Part shown: one piece after another, positions 7,400 through 14,903 of the stretch
Layout: each line of letters opens with the position of its first letter
Numbering within the stretch: position 1 is the first letter of the stretch
Source: M55B165 sp964423265
GTDB lineage: Bacteria > Actinomycetota > Humimicrobiia > Humimicrobiales > Humimicrobiaceae
NCBI GenBank assembly: GCA_964423265.1
Contig: CAYREF010000043.1
Coordinates: 1-16,570 of the forward strand
Direction: 5' to 3'
Length of the DNA: 16,570 nucleotides
Made by a program: the position numbers and the translations under genes
The notes under the pieces: model-generated
Told to the model about the DNA's origin: nothing
The model's database searches: none
The model's input: the letters and a program-made list of their open reading frames with translations, nothing else

Positions 7400-8407
7400 T
7401 TGATATATAAAAATAAAAAAGTGTTTATACTCCTTCTAATCATAATAGCAGCTGTTATTGTGATGTCTATTGTTTCACCAAGAATATTTTTATCATACGG
7501 AAATTTTCAATCAATGGCAGTGCAAATACCTGAATTTGGTTTACTGGCACTAGGTGTAGGTATATGCATGATAACTGGTGGAATTGACCTGTCTGTTGTA
7601 TCTATTGCTAATTTATCTAGTATTGTAGCAGCTATGATATTGGTTAAGTTTGCTGGGGAGGCCAGCAATGCCGGACCTTTTCAGACTATTGTGGTTATTA
7701 TATTGGCAATTTTAGCCTCTATTGTTATTGGGGCTATTTGCGGCTTATTTAATGGTTTCCTTATTACCAGAATTGGAATCTCTCCAATTCTTGCGACTTT
7801 AGGTACCATGGGTCTTTTTGGAGGCTTAGGGGTTATAATAACTAAAGGAAAGGGAATTTTTGGTTTCCCTGAACCATTTTTACATATAGGCACAGGCTTC
7901 TTATTTAAAGTTCCCATAGTCATGTATATATTTATAGGTGTAGCCTTATTATTGGGCTTGATTCTTAATAAGACATTATTTGGCTTTAATGTATACATGA
8001 TTGGGTCTAATGAGATAGCAGCAAAATTTGCCGGCATAAATATTAGCACAGTCCTGCTTAGAACATATATGACTTCTGGTATTATGGCAGGGATAGCTGC
8101 TATTTTAATGATATCGCGTGTCAATTCAGCTCGTTCGGGCTATGCGGCTACCTTCCTTCTGCCGGCAGTTTTAGTAGTGGTTCTTGGGGGTGTTAACTAT
8201 GAAGGTGGCTCAGGAAATGTTACTGGAATATTCTTGGCATTAGTTTTAATTCAGATTGTGCAAAGCAGTTTCAATATTCTGGGAGCAAGTTCTTTCTTTA
8301 AAAATGTCGTTTTAGGTGCAATGCTGCTCATAGTAATGGTAATAAATTATGTTAGCATAAGAGTTGCTGAAAGAATCCGCATAAGACGGAGGCGCACAGC
8401 AAGTTAA
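7400..8407 (+). CDS. Sugar ABC transporter permease 2 (RhaQ/LsrD-like)
   Basis: A second 335-residue BPD_transp_2 membrane protein, 20 bases after permease 1, starting with TTG behind a consensus ribosome site. Recognisable features: GGIDLSVVSIANLS near the N-terminus, the coupling-loop motif MIGSNEIAAKFAGI, and VVLGGVNYEGGSGNVTG followed by two last hydrophobic helices and a very basic tail (RVAERIRIRRRRTAS). It forms the translocation path with permease 1. It differs clearly from permease 1, so the pair is an old duplication, not a recent tandem copy. Substrate is a sugar or sugar-like molecule; identity unknown. Confidence 0.92.
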   Translation: MIYKNKKVFILLLIIIAAVIVMSIVSPRIFLSYGNFQSMAVQIPEFGLLALGVGICMITGGIDLSVVSIANLSSIVAAMILVKFAGEASNAGPFQTIVVIILAILASIVIGAICGLFNGFLITRIGISPILATLGTMGLFGGLGVIITKGKGIFGFPEPFLHIGTGFLFKVPIVMYIFIGVALLLGLILNKTLFGFNVYMIGSNEIAAKFAGINISTVLLRTYMTSGIMAGIAAILMISRVNSARSGYAATFLLPAVLVVVLGGVNYEGGSGNVTGIFLALVLIQIVQSSFNILGASSFFKNVVLGAMLLIVMVINYVSIRVAERIRIRRRRTAS

Positions 8408-8460
8408 AATAAATAATATTAATCTAAAAATTATAGCTAGGCATTGTTTTTATTATAAAA

Positions 8461-8478
8461 AATCATAATGTTATGATT
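8461..8478. promoter_or_regulatory. 18-bp near-perfect palindrome before the VOC gene
   Basis: AATCATAA-TG-TTATGATT has perfect 8-base arms around a 2-base centre and lies 17 bases before the VOC start, overlapping the approach to its ribosome site. It may be a repressor operator or a small hairpin at the end of the permease message. Its ATGATTAT half also occurs in the stem-loop at 4713-4754. Confidence 0.4.
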
Positions 8479-8495
8479 ATTAGAAAGGAGAAAAG

Positions 8496-9008
8496 ATGTC
8501 AGAATTAGAGGCTAAGGAATTAGATGTTAAATGGGAAAATGGGAAAATATGCCAAGTTTGTTTTGTAGTGGAAAGCCTGGAGAGGGCTGCAGAATATTAT
8601 TGGAAAGACTTTGGGTTCGGGCCCTGGTATTTCTGGGATTTTGAGCCGCCTGATTTAAGGGATTTCTATTACAAGGGAATAAGGGTAGAAAATTCTGCCT
8701 TCAGGATTGCTTTAGCCCAAATTGGTCCCATCCAGTATGAGTTGATTGAACCTATGTATGGAATAGGTATACAAAAGGAATTTTTAGAGGAAAATGGAGG
8801 GGATGGATTCCACCATATAAAGATATATTATGAGGACATACCAAAGGCAAAAGAAATGTTTAAGAAGAAAGGAATATATCCTCTGCAGGAAGCAAAATAT
8901 GATGGGGATTGGCATGTTTATATGGATACAGTAAAAGAACATGACATAATTTGGGAAATTGGAAACCAGGGTGAGATAAGGCCTCCTTATAAGAAATATC
9001 CGGAATAA
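8496..9008 (+). CDS. VOC (glyoxalase/methylmalonyl-CoA epimerase-like) superfamily protein
   Basis: A 170-residue cytoplasmic protein with the paired beta-alpha-beta-beta-beta modules of the vicinal oxygen chelate fold. Module 1 (about 17-80) contains ICQVCFVVESLERAAEYY and FGFGPWYFWDF; module 2 (about 105-162) contains FHHIKIYYEDIPKAKEMFKKKG and IIWEIG. Candidate metal ligands are E in YELIEP, H in FHHI and E in WEIG. At the position usually holding the first metal His is Q20, a variation also found in glyoxalase_4-like (PF13669) relatives. VOC enzymes catalyse epimerisation, isomerisation, lyase or dioxygenase reactions, and which applies here is unknown. Position between transporter and sugar enzymes suggests an isomerase or epimerase of a pathway intermediate. 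Strong ribosome site GAAAGGAG; the 88-base gap before it contains a palindrome. Confidence 0.8.
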   Translation: MSELEAKELDVKWENGKICQVCFVVESLERAAEYYWKDFGFGPWYFWDFEPPDLRDFYYKGIRVENSAFRIALAQIGPIQYELIEPMYGIGIQKEFLEENGGDGFHHIKIYYEDIPKAKEMFKKKGIYPLQEAKYDGDWHVYMDTVKEHDIIWEIGNQGEIRPPYKKYPE

Positions 9009-9046
9009 AGAAATATAATATTTTTTTATTTAATTATAGGGCCCCT

Positions 9047-9080
9047 TTGCAATAAAATGTTGATAAGTTAATATTAACTT
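9047..9080 (+). promoter_or_regulatory. Candidate internal promoter overlapped by a 16-bp perfect palindrome
   Basis: AAGTTAATATTAACTT (9065-9080) is a perfect palindrome. It covers the -10 position (AATATT, 9070-9075) of a weak promoter with TTGCAA (9047-9052) 17 bases upstream. A looser outer dyad (TTGCAATAA on the left, TTATGCAA on the right ending at 9090) encloses it. This layout is what a repressor-controlled internal promoter for the enzyme genes would look like. The palindrome is certain; the promoter is weak and the regulation inferred. Confidence 0.4.
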
Positions 9081-9113
9081 GCTTATGCAATCATTGAGGA
9101 AAGGCGGTAAAAA

Positions 9114-10163
9114 ATGGCTATATTTTACAATAAAAAATTAAGCAAACATGATTTGCTAAAAAAGGTGGGGGATATTGAGCAAATAGCCCGTATCACCAGC
9201 ATAAAGTTAAGGGAAGGCGACTCTAATGGAGTCAGGGGATTTGAAGTTGATAATGGTACCGGGTTAAGTTTTCTGGTATTGGCAGATAGAGGACTGGATA
9301 TTGGGATTGCAAAACTCTTTGGTATACCATTTACCCCAAGGTTTCATCCAGGAGAAGTTTCTCCTAGTTTTTATGAGGACCTGCCTTTTGGCTTTATAAA
9401 AGCTTGGCCTGGAGGACTTATGACCACTTGCGGCCCTACCAGTGTGGGAAATCCTGGAGAAGAAGGGCCAGAAAAATTAGTCCAGCATGGCAACCATACC
9501 CATATTCCTGCCAAGTATGTTCAATACGAGGGAATGTGGGAAAAAGACGATTATAGGCTACAAATCAGGGGCCGGATAAGGGATGTGGGGTTGTTTCTGC
9601 CTAATATTGAAATCAGGAGAAAGATTACCACCTACCTCGGAATAAATAAAATTTTTGTAGAAGATGAAATTGAGAATATAGGGTTTAGAAAAACTCCTTT
9701 TATGTTAGTATACCACTGCAACTATGGATTTCCCCTTGTTGATGATGGAGCCAATATAAATATTGATTCAAGTGTAACCCCAAGAGATGATGAAGCAAAA
9801 AAAGGAATAGAAGAGTGGGACAAGATAGTCTCCCCGGAAAGGGGATTTAAAGAGCAGGTCTTCTATCATGATGTTGAGCCCAGAAAGAAAAATTTATGCG
9901 AAATTAGGATTGTAAATGAAAATTTTGGGGATAACAAAAAGCTGGGTATTATAATGAGATATAAGAAAGATAGCCTACCTTTGCTAACCCAGTGGAGATG
10001 TTTAAGCGAGGGCGAATACGTAGTAGGACTGGAACCTGGCAACTGCCATGTTGAGGGCAGGGAAAAAGAAAAGGAGAAATTTAAAAATTTGGACTATCTA
10101 GAGCCGGGGGAGATTAGGAAAATTAGTTTAGAATTTGAGCCATTTTACAAAGAGAAGGAATGA
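9114..10163 (+). CDS. DUF4432 family protein (aldose 1-epimerase-like fold)
   Basis: A 349-residue protein that I recognise as DUF4432, a family of galactose-mutarotase-like beta-sandwich proteins of unsettled function found in sugar catabolic operons. Supporting segments are LSFLVLADRGLDIGIAKLFG (about 50-70), WPGGLMTTCGPTSVGNPGE, the His-rich loop QHGNHTHIPA (124-133), and the C-terminal VVGLEPGNCHVEGR containing E307. In mutarotases a His and a Glu in such positions act as general acid and base, so H125, H128 or H130 with E307 are candidate active-site residues (inference). It probably acts on the free or oxidised sugar. It overlaps the next frame at its stop codon. No signal peptide, so cytoplasmic. 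Confidence 0.85.
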   Translation: MAIFYNKKLSKHDLLKKVGDIEQIARITSIKLREGDSNGVRGFEVDNGTGLSFLVLADRGLDIGIAKLFGIPFTPRFHPGEVSPSFYEDLPFGFIKAWPGGLMTTCGPTSVGNPGEEGPEKLVQHGNHTHIPAKYVQYEGMWEKDDYRLQIRGRIRDVGLFLPNIEIRRKITTYLGINKIFVEDEIENIGFRKTPFMLVYHCNYGFPLVDDGANINIDSSVTPRDDEAKKGIEEWDKIVSPERGFKEQVFYHDVEPRKKNLCEIRIVNENFGDNKKLGIIMRYKKDSLPLLTQWRCLSEGEYVVGLEPGNCHVEGREKEKEKFKNLDYLEPGEIRKISLEFEPFYKEKE

Positions 10164-10168
10164 AGGGG
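10163..10168 (+). promoter_or_regulatory. Ribosome site that decides the oxidoreductase start
   Basis: AAGGGG followed by six bases and ATG at 10175 favours that start over the overlapping ATG at 10160. Confidence 0.55.
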
Positions 10169-10174
10169 CGAGAG

Positions 10175-11332
10175 ATGAAATTGAAAACTGGAATAGTTGG
10201 TGCTGGCTTTATAGGGCCAATCCATATAGAAAATTTAAGGCGGCTAAACTTCTCAGAAGTATATGCTGTAGCAAGAAGTACTCAGGAAGGGGCTAATAGT
10301 ACCGCAGAAAAACTGTCTATACCCAAAGCTTATGGGAAATGGCAGGATTTGGTTAAAGACAAGGAAGTGGATGTAGTTCATATAACTACTCCGAACAAAC
10401 TACATTTTCCAATTGCTAAAGCGTGTCTGGAAAATGGTAAACATGTGATTTGTGAGAAGCCACTAACCCTGGACACTAAAGAAGCTAAAGAACTGGCTAA
10501 CCTTGCAGGGCAAAAAGATGTTGCTAATGCAGTTAGCCATAATATGAATTTTTATCCTTTGGTAATGCACGCAAAAGAAATGGTTAAAAACAATGAACTG
10601 GGAAGAATATTTCTAGCTCATGGAAAGTATCTGCAAGATTGGCTCTCGAAAGAATCTGATTACAACTGGAGGGTTGAGGCAAAGTATAGCGGAAAATCAA
10701 GGGTAGTGGGGGACATAGGCTCACATTGGATAGAGATGGTGCAGTTAATACTGGCCAAAAAGGTAACTTCAGTATTTGCTGATGCTACTATCTTTTATCC
10801 GAAAAGAAAGAAACCAACAGTTGAAATACCTACTCATTCGGAGCAGGAATTAAAACATGGTGAGTATGAAGAGATAAATGTGGACACAGAAGACCATGCA
10901 ACCATTATGTTTAAGTTTGAAGATGGAGTTAAAGGGGTTTTAATCGCTTCACAGGTTTGCCCGGGAAGGAAGCAAAGGATTGAATGGGAAATTAACGGTG
11001 CAGAAAAGAGCATGTCATGGAATGGGGAAGAGCCCAATTTGCTTTGGGTTGGCCAGAGAAATGACTATAATGGAACCCTAATAAAAGATCCCATAACCCT
11101 TGCAGACAACGCAAAGAAATATGCTCATTATCCAGTAGGGTTGGCGGAAGGTTACCCGGATTCCTGGAAAAATTTATTCATGGAATTTTACACCCATGTT
11201 CTTAAAATAAAGGAAGGGAAAAAAGAAGAGCCAAGATTTCCAACCTTTAAGAGAGGTTATGAAATACAGATGATTATTGATTCAATAATGGAAAGTGCCG
11301 AGAAGAACAAGTGGGTAGATATTAAATATTAA
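10175..11332 (+). CDS. Gfo/Idh/MocA family NAD(P)-dependent oxidoreductase
   Basis: A sugar or polyol dehydrogenase-like enzyme, 385 residues from ATG 10175. The N-terminal Rossmann domain has GAGFIG (9-14) and the family-defining E94-K95-P96; the C-terminal domain has GDIGSHWIE with D180 and H184, the usual substrate/catalytic pair. The segment with HYPVGLAEGYPDSWKN near residue 325 resembles Gfo/Idh/MocA members acting on glycosides, inosose-like or keto-sugars. It would oxidise a hydroxyl, often C3 or C1, or reduce the ketone. An in-frame ATG at 10160 overlaps the DUF4432 stop and would add MKGRE, but its ribosome site would abut the start. The second ATG has AAGGGG six bases upstream, so it is preferred. 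Substrate unknown. Confidence 0.88.
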   Translation: MKLKTGIVGAGFIGPIHIENLRRLNFSEVYAVARSTQEGANSTAEKLSIPKAYGKWQDLVKDKEVDVVHITTPNKLHFPIAKACLENGKHVICEKPLTLDTKEAKELANLAGQKDVANAVSHNMNFYPLVMHAKEMVKNNELGRIFLAHGKYLQDWLSKESDYNWRVEAKYSGKSRVVGDIGSHWIEMVQLILAKKVTSVFADATIFYPKRKKPTVEIPTHSEQELKHGEYEEINVDTEDHATIMFKFEDGVKGVLIASQVCPGRKQRIEWEINGAEKSMSWNGEEPNLLWVGQRNDYNGTLIKDPITLADNAKKYAHYPVGLAEGYPDSWKNLFMEFYTHVLKIKEGKKEEPRFPTFKRGYEIQMIIDSIMESAEKNKWVDIKY

Positions 11333-11361
11333 TTTTTATAATTGAATTTAAGGGGGGCTTA

Positions 11362-12906
11362 ATGGCTGAATATGTGCTTGGAATTGATGGTGGCACCGAA
11401 TGTGTTAAGGCGGGAGTCTATGACCTGAAAGGTAAATTGATGGGGATTAGCGCTAAGTACTATGATACTTATCATGCCCATCCCGGCTGGGCTGAGCAAA
11501 AAGTTAAAGAATGGAGAGGCTGCCTTATAGAGGCGGTTCAGGATGCTATCAAAGAGTCAGGAGTCAGTCCAGAGGAAATTATAGCCATAGGGCATGACGC
11601 CACCTGCTGTTCAGTGGTATTTATGGATGAAAATAATAATCCAGTAAGAGACGCAATTATATGGATGGATGTCAGGGCATCAGAGGAGGCAAAATTCATT
11701 GAATCCATAGATGATCCCGCCCGCAAATATAATGGTTACTCCAATGTTTCCCCTGAATGGTTTCCCTGCAAGAATTTATGGGTAAAAAAGAACCAGCCAG
11801 AAATTTATAACAAGGCTAAGGTAATAGCAGAGTATACAGACTGGTTGACTCATGAGTTTACCGGCAGGTGGACAATAGGCATTTCTACAGCTACTATTAG
11901 AGGTTATTATGATAGTAGGAGTGGCGGCTGGCCTAAAGAGTTTTACAAAAAAATTGGCCTTGAAGATTTATTTGAGAAATTGCCCAAAGATATCCTGAGG
12001 CTGGGTGAAGTCGTAGGAGGGCTTAAAAAAGAATTTGCAGAAAAAACAGGACTAGTTCCCGGCATTCCAGTAGCCCAGGGAGCAGTTGATGCTACAGCTG
12101 CAAGCATAGGAGCTAATGCTTTTACCGCTGGTAGGATTTTTATGGCTGCAGGTTCCTCAACCTGGATACAGACAAGCGTAGATAAGGAATTCCATGCAAA
12201 GGGCATGTTTGGAAGCTATCCTGATCTGGTAGTTGATAATTTTACTCTAGAAGGAGGACAGGTTTCTACCGGGTCCGTTTTAAAATGGTTTAAAACCAAA
12301 TTTATAAGCAGGGAAATTGAAGAAGTAGCCCAAAAAGAGGGTTTGGGAGTTTATGATTACATGAACAAGCAGGCAGAAAAATTGCCTGTGGGCTCAGAAG
12401 GACTGGTCACTATTGAGCATTTCCAGGGAAACAGGACTCCTTTTACTGATCCTAACAGCAGGGGAATTATTAGGGGGCTTTCCCTTAAGCATACCCCGGC
12501 CCATGTATACAGAAGTATAATGGAAGCTGTTGCTTATGGAACCGAAGCTTTTCTGAGAATAATAAAAGAAAATAATTTAGAGATAAAAGAGATTGTAGCA
12601 GTTGGTGGCCATATGAATAGTAAATTATGGACGCAAATTTATTCTGATGTTACCGGGCTTCCTATCAGAAAGACAACTAATCCCGAAGCAACTTCATTGG
12701 GTTCTGCAATTTTAGGGGCAGTTGCTGCAGAAAAATACTCTAATACCGTAGAAGCTGCAAATAATATGGTAGAATTCGGGGAAGAGGTTAAGCCGGATAT
12801 GGATAACCATGAGAAATATAAGTTTTTCGTAGATCAGTATATAAAAACTTATCATTCCCTGAAAGATGAAATTGCAAAAACCAATAAATATATTACTAAT
12901 TTATAG
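11362..12906 (+). CDS. FGGY-family carbohydrate kinase (xylulokinase/ribulokinase-like)
   Basis: ATP-dependent sugar kinase, 514 residues, the usual size for FGGY kinases. The N-terminal lobe begins with the phosphate-binding motif GIDGGTECVKAGVYD (7-21) and has the substrate segment WMDVRA. The catalytic base candidate is D243 in GAVDATAAS, where xylulokinases and glycerol kinases have a GGxDxxA-type motif. The C-terminal lobe contains the ATP-binding IVAVGGHMNSKLWTQI stretch. The WMDVRA and YTDWLTHEFTGRW features resemble ribulokinase- or xylulokinase-type kinases more than glycerol kinase or AI-2 kinase LsrK. It probably phosphorylates a ketose or polyol produced by the adjacent oxidoreductase, trapping it in the cell. 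A purine-rich site AAGGGGGG precedes the ATG. Exact substrate unknown. Confidence 0.9.
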   Translation: MAEYVLGIDGGTECVKAGVYDLKGKLMGISAKYYDTYHAHPGWAEQKVKEWRGCLIEAVQDAIKESGVSPEEIIAIGHDATCCSVVFMDENNNPVRDAIIWMDVRASEEAKFIESIDDPARKYNGYSNVSPEWFPCKNLWVKKNQPEIYNKAKVIAEYTDWLTHEFTGRWTIGISTATIRGYYDSRSGGWPKEFYKKIGLEDLFEKLPKDILRLGEVVGGLKKEFAEKTGLVPGIPVAQGAVDATAASIGANAFTAGRIFMAAGSSTWIQTSVDKEFHAKGMFGSYPDLVVDNFTLEGGQVSTGSVLKWFKTKFISREIEEVAQKEGLGVYDYMNKQAEKLPVGSEGLVTIEHFQGNRTPFTDPNSRGIIRGLSLKHTPAHVYRSIMEAVAYGTEAFLRIIKENNLEIKEIVAVGGHMNSKLWTQIYSDVTGLPIRKTTNPEATSLGSAILGAVAAEKYSNTVEAANNMVEFGEEVKPDMDNHEKYKFFVDQYIKTYHSLKDEIAKTNKYITNL

Positions 12907-12915
12907 ATTTAAAAT

Positions 12916-14070
12916 ATGTCAGCAGTATCAATTGTTAAGTGTAGCAAAATAGATAATGTTTCAGCACTAAAAAAGAGTCTCATCAAATCTACTAAGTTAG
13001 TTGGTGGGCTGGAGTCCCATCTGGGTAGAAGGGACAGGGTACTACTAAAGCCTAATGTACTATTTTCCTCCAGTTACGAAAGTGGAGCTATAACTAATCC
13101 CTATTTGGTTGAAGCCTTGATTGACATACTTAGGGATTTTGGCATAAGGGATATAACTATCGGGGAGGGCTCAATAGTAGGCAAAAGTACTGTTGATTCG
13201 TTTAAAGATTGTGGTTATAAAGATCTAGCAGGTAAAAAGGATGTAAAACTGGTGGATTTTAAAAAGGATGAATTTATCCCCGTAGGCAATTCCAGTGCTA
13301 AAATCTTTAAAATTATTCATATTCCCAAAACGGTCCTGTATTCTGACTTTATAATCAATATTCCTGTGATGAAGACCCATGATAGTTTTCCTGCAACTTT
13401 GGGATTAAAGAATATGAAAGGAATAATACGGGAGAAGGACAAGAAAAAATTTCATCTTTTAGATTTAGCCCAATGTGTTGTTGATTTAAATTTAATAGCA
13501 TTGCCCCATCTTACCATAATTGATGGTACAGTAGGTATGGAGGGCTTAGGTCCACTTTATGGAGATCCTGTTAATTTAGGTTTGATGGTTTCTTCTTTTG
13601 ATACAGTGGCAGCCGATGCGGTAGGTGCTAAAATTATGGGCATTAAACCAGAAGCAATTAAATACCTGAAACTTGCTGTAGAGCATGGGTTAGGTAGCAT
13701 TAAGGAAATAGAAGTAGTAGGAGAGAAAATCAGGGATGTAAAAAGAAAATTTAAGATTATCACTATAAAATCAGAAGATTATCAAAAGTTTGGGGCAGAG
13801 ATTAGAGAATCAGGTACGTGCAGTGGATGTATGCATACCTTAGAGACATATTTGAGCAAACTTAATTCAAAAAATAAAATGGAAGAAGTTAAAGATTGCA
13901 TTTTCTTGCTGGGGCAAAAAACAAAGCTAAAGCAAGGCAAGGGTAAAAAGGTAATTAAATTCGGGTCCTGTACTAAAAACCTGGGGGTAGAAAACTCAAT
14001 CTACATTCCTGGCTGTCCGCCTCATATGGATGTTATAAGGGGAAAAATTAAGGAAAAAGATAAAATTTAA
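12916..14070 (+). CDS. DUF362 domain-containing protein with Cys-rich C-terminal module
   Basis: A 384-residue cytoplasmic protein whose first 290 residues match the DUF362 family: RDRVLLKPNVL near residue 35, ITIGEGS, NIPVMKTHDSFPATLGLKNMKG in the middle, and DGTVGMEGLGPLYGDP followed by ADAVGAKIMGI. No catalytic role is firmly established for this family. The C-terminal 90 residues hold C302-SG-C305, C328, C352 and G366-C367-PP, which could bind a 4Fe-4S cluster; the spacing differs from a ferredoxin CxxCxxC motif. Placement between kinase and aldolase genes, only nine bases after the kinase stop and without its own good ribosome site, implies co-translation and a role in the same pathway, perhaps redox or maturation. 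Function otherwise unknown. Confidence 0.8.
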   Translation: MSAVSIVKCSKIDNVSALKKSLIKSTKLVGGLESHLGRRDRVLLKPNVLFSSSYESGAITNPYLVEALIDILRDFGIRDITIGEGSIVGKSTVDSFKDCGYKDLAGKKDVKLVDFKKDEFIPVGNSSAKIFKIIHIPKTVLYSDFIINIPVMKTHDSFPATLGLKNMKGIIREKDKKKFHLLDLAQCVVDLNLIALPHLTIIDGTVGMEGLGPLYGDPVNLGLMVSSFDTVAADAVGAKIMGIKPEAIKYLKLAVEHGLGSIKEIEVVGEKIRDVKRKFKIITIKSEDYQKFGAEIRESGTCSGCMHTLETYLSKLNSKNKMEEVKDCIFLLGQKTKLKQGKGKKVIKFGSCTKNLGVENSIYIPGCPPHMDVIRGKIKEKDKI

Positions 14071-14108
14071 TATATTGATTAAAAGAGAAAGTAAAACAGG
14101 AGGTAATA

Positions 14109-14894
14109 ATGGATTGGGGTAAGGAAAATAGATTAAGCCAGTTGGTAAAAGAAGACGGTCATTGTTTCTTTTTGCCAATTGATCATGGATATTTCTTAGG
14201 ACCAACAAGAAACTTGGAAAAGCCAGCTGAAACAATTGCGCCCATAAAAGAATTCTGTGATGCATTATTTGTTACCAGAGGAGTTTTAAGATCGGCAATT
14301 GATGCCAGTAACAGTCTGCCGATTGTACTTAGGATATCAGGCTGTACCAGTATATTGGGAAAAGACCTTTCTAATGAAGAAATAACCACTTCCATTGATG
14401 ATGTTATCAGGGTTAATGCTTCTGCAGTAGGTGTTTCAGTATTTATTGGCAGTGAATATGAAAAGCAAACCTTAAAAAATTTAACCAAGATGGTAAATGA
14501 ATGTGAAAAATACGGCATACCCGTAATGGCGGTTACAGCAGTTGGGAAAGAACTTGAAAAAAGGGATGCAAGATACCTATCCCTGTGTTGCAGGATATGT
14601 GCAGAACTGGGTGCTACCATTGTAAAAACATACTGGTGTGAAGAATTTGAAAAGGTTGTAGACGGATGTACGGTTCCAGTTATGATGGCTGGAGGCCCCA
14701 AATGCGAGACTGTAAAAGAGGTATTTGAATTTGTGCATGATGGCATGCAGAGAGGAGCAATTGGCATAAACCTGGGAAGAAATGTTTGGCAGAATCCCCA
14801 ACCAGTTGCAGTTGCTTCAGGGTTAAGGGCAATTATCCATGAAAGTGCAGATGTAGATAAAGCCATGGAATTGTATGAAAAGAACAAAAAATAA
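14109..14894 (+). CDS. lsrF: Class I aldolase/thiolase of the LsrF (3-hydroxy-5-phosphonooxypentane-2,4-dione thiolase) family
   Basis: A 261-residue TIM-barrel enzyme of the DeoC/FbaB superfamily. It resembles enterobacterial LsrF along its length as I remember that protein: MDWGKENRLSQL near the start, FFLPIDHGYFLGPT with D25 and H26, LFVTRGVLRS, MAVTAVGKELEKRDARY, VKTYWCEEFEKVV, and GINLGRNVWQ near the phosphate site. K173 in IVKTYW is the candidate Schiff-base lysine. LsrF itself transfers an acetyl group to CoA from a phosphorylated dione in autoinducer-2 breakdown, while related enzymes are plain aldolases. E. coli LsrF has a longer N-terminal extension that is absent here. No LsrK, LsrR or LsrG is seen nearby, so it more likely cleaves the phosphorylated product of this sugar pathway. 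Strong ribosome site AGGAGGT. Confidence 0.85.
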   Translation: MDWGKENRLSQLVKEDGHCFFLPIDHGYFLGPTRNLEKPAETIAPIKEFCDALFVTRGVLRSAIDASNSLPIVLRISGCTSILGKDLSNEEITTSIDDVIRVNASAVGVSVFIGSEYEKQTLKNLTKMVNECEKYGIPVMAVTAVGKELEKRDARYLSLCCRICAELGATIVKTYWCEEFEKVVDGCTVPVMMAGGPKCETVKEVFEFVHDGMQRGAIGINLGRNVWQNPQPVAVASGLRAIIHESADVDKAMELYEKNKK

Positions 14895-14903
14895 GGGGGA
14901 AGG

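Noticed and set aside
3515..8407. Calling the importer a rhamnose or autoinducer-2 transporter
   Set aside because: Subunit order and binding-protein style resemble both, but neither pathway's signature enzymes are complete here, so the substrate was left open.
10160..10174. Earlier start of the Gfo/Idh/MocA gene
   Set aside because: It would add only five residues before the Rossmann strand and its purine-rich site directly abuts the ATG; the ATG at 10175 has proper spacing.
11362..12906. Autoinducer-2 kinase (LsrK)
   Set aside because: The substrate segment WMDVRA and overall pattern fit ribulokinase/xylulokinase-type FGGY kinases better than LsrK, despite the LsrF-like neighbour.
14183..14887. 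Long open frame of 234 codons on the minus strand
   Set aside because: It lies wholly opposite the LsrF-type gene, has no family resemblance, and its composition follows from the antisense of a conserved gene. Other long frames such as 1506-1907 and 7681-8124 (minus) were dropped for the same reason.
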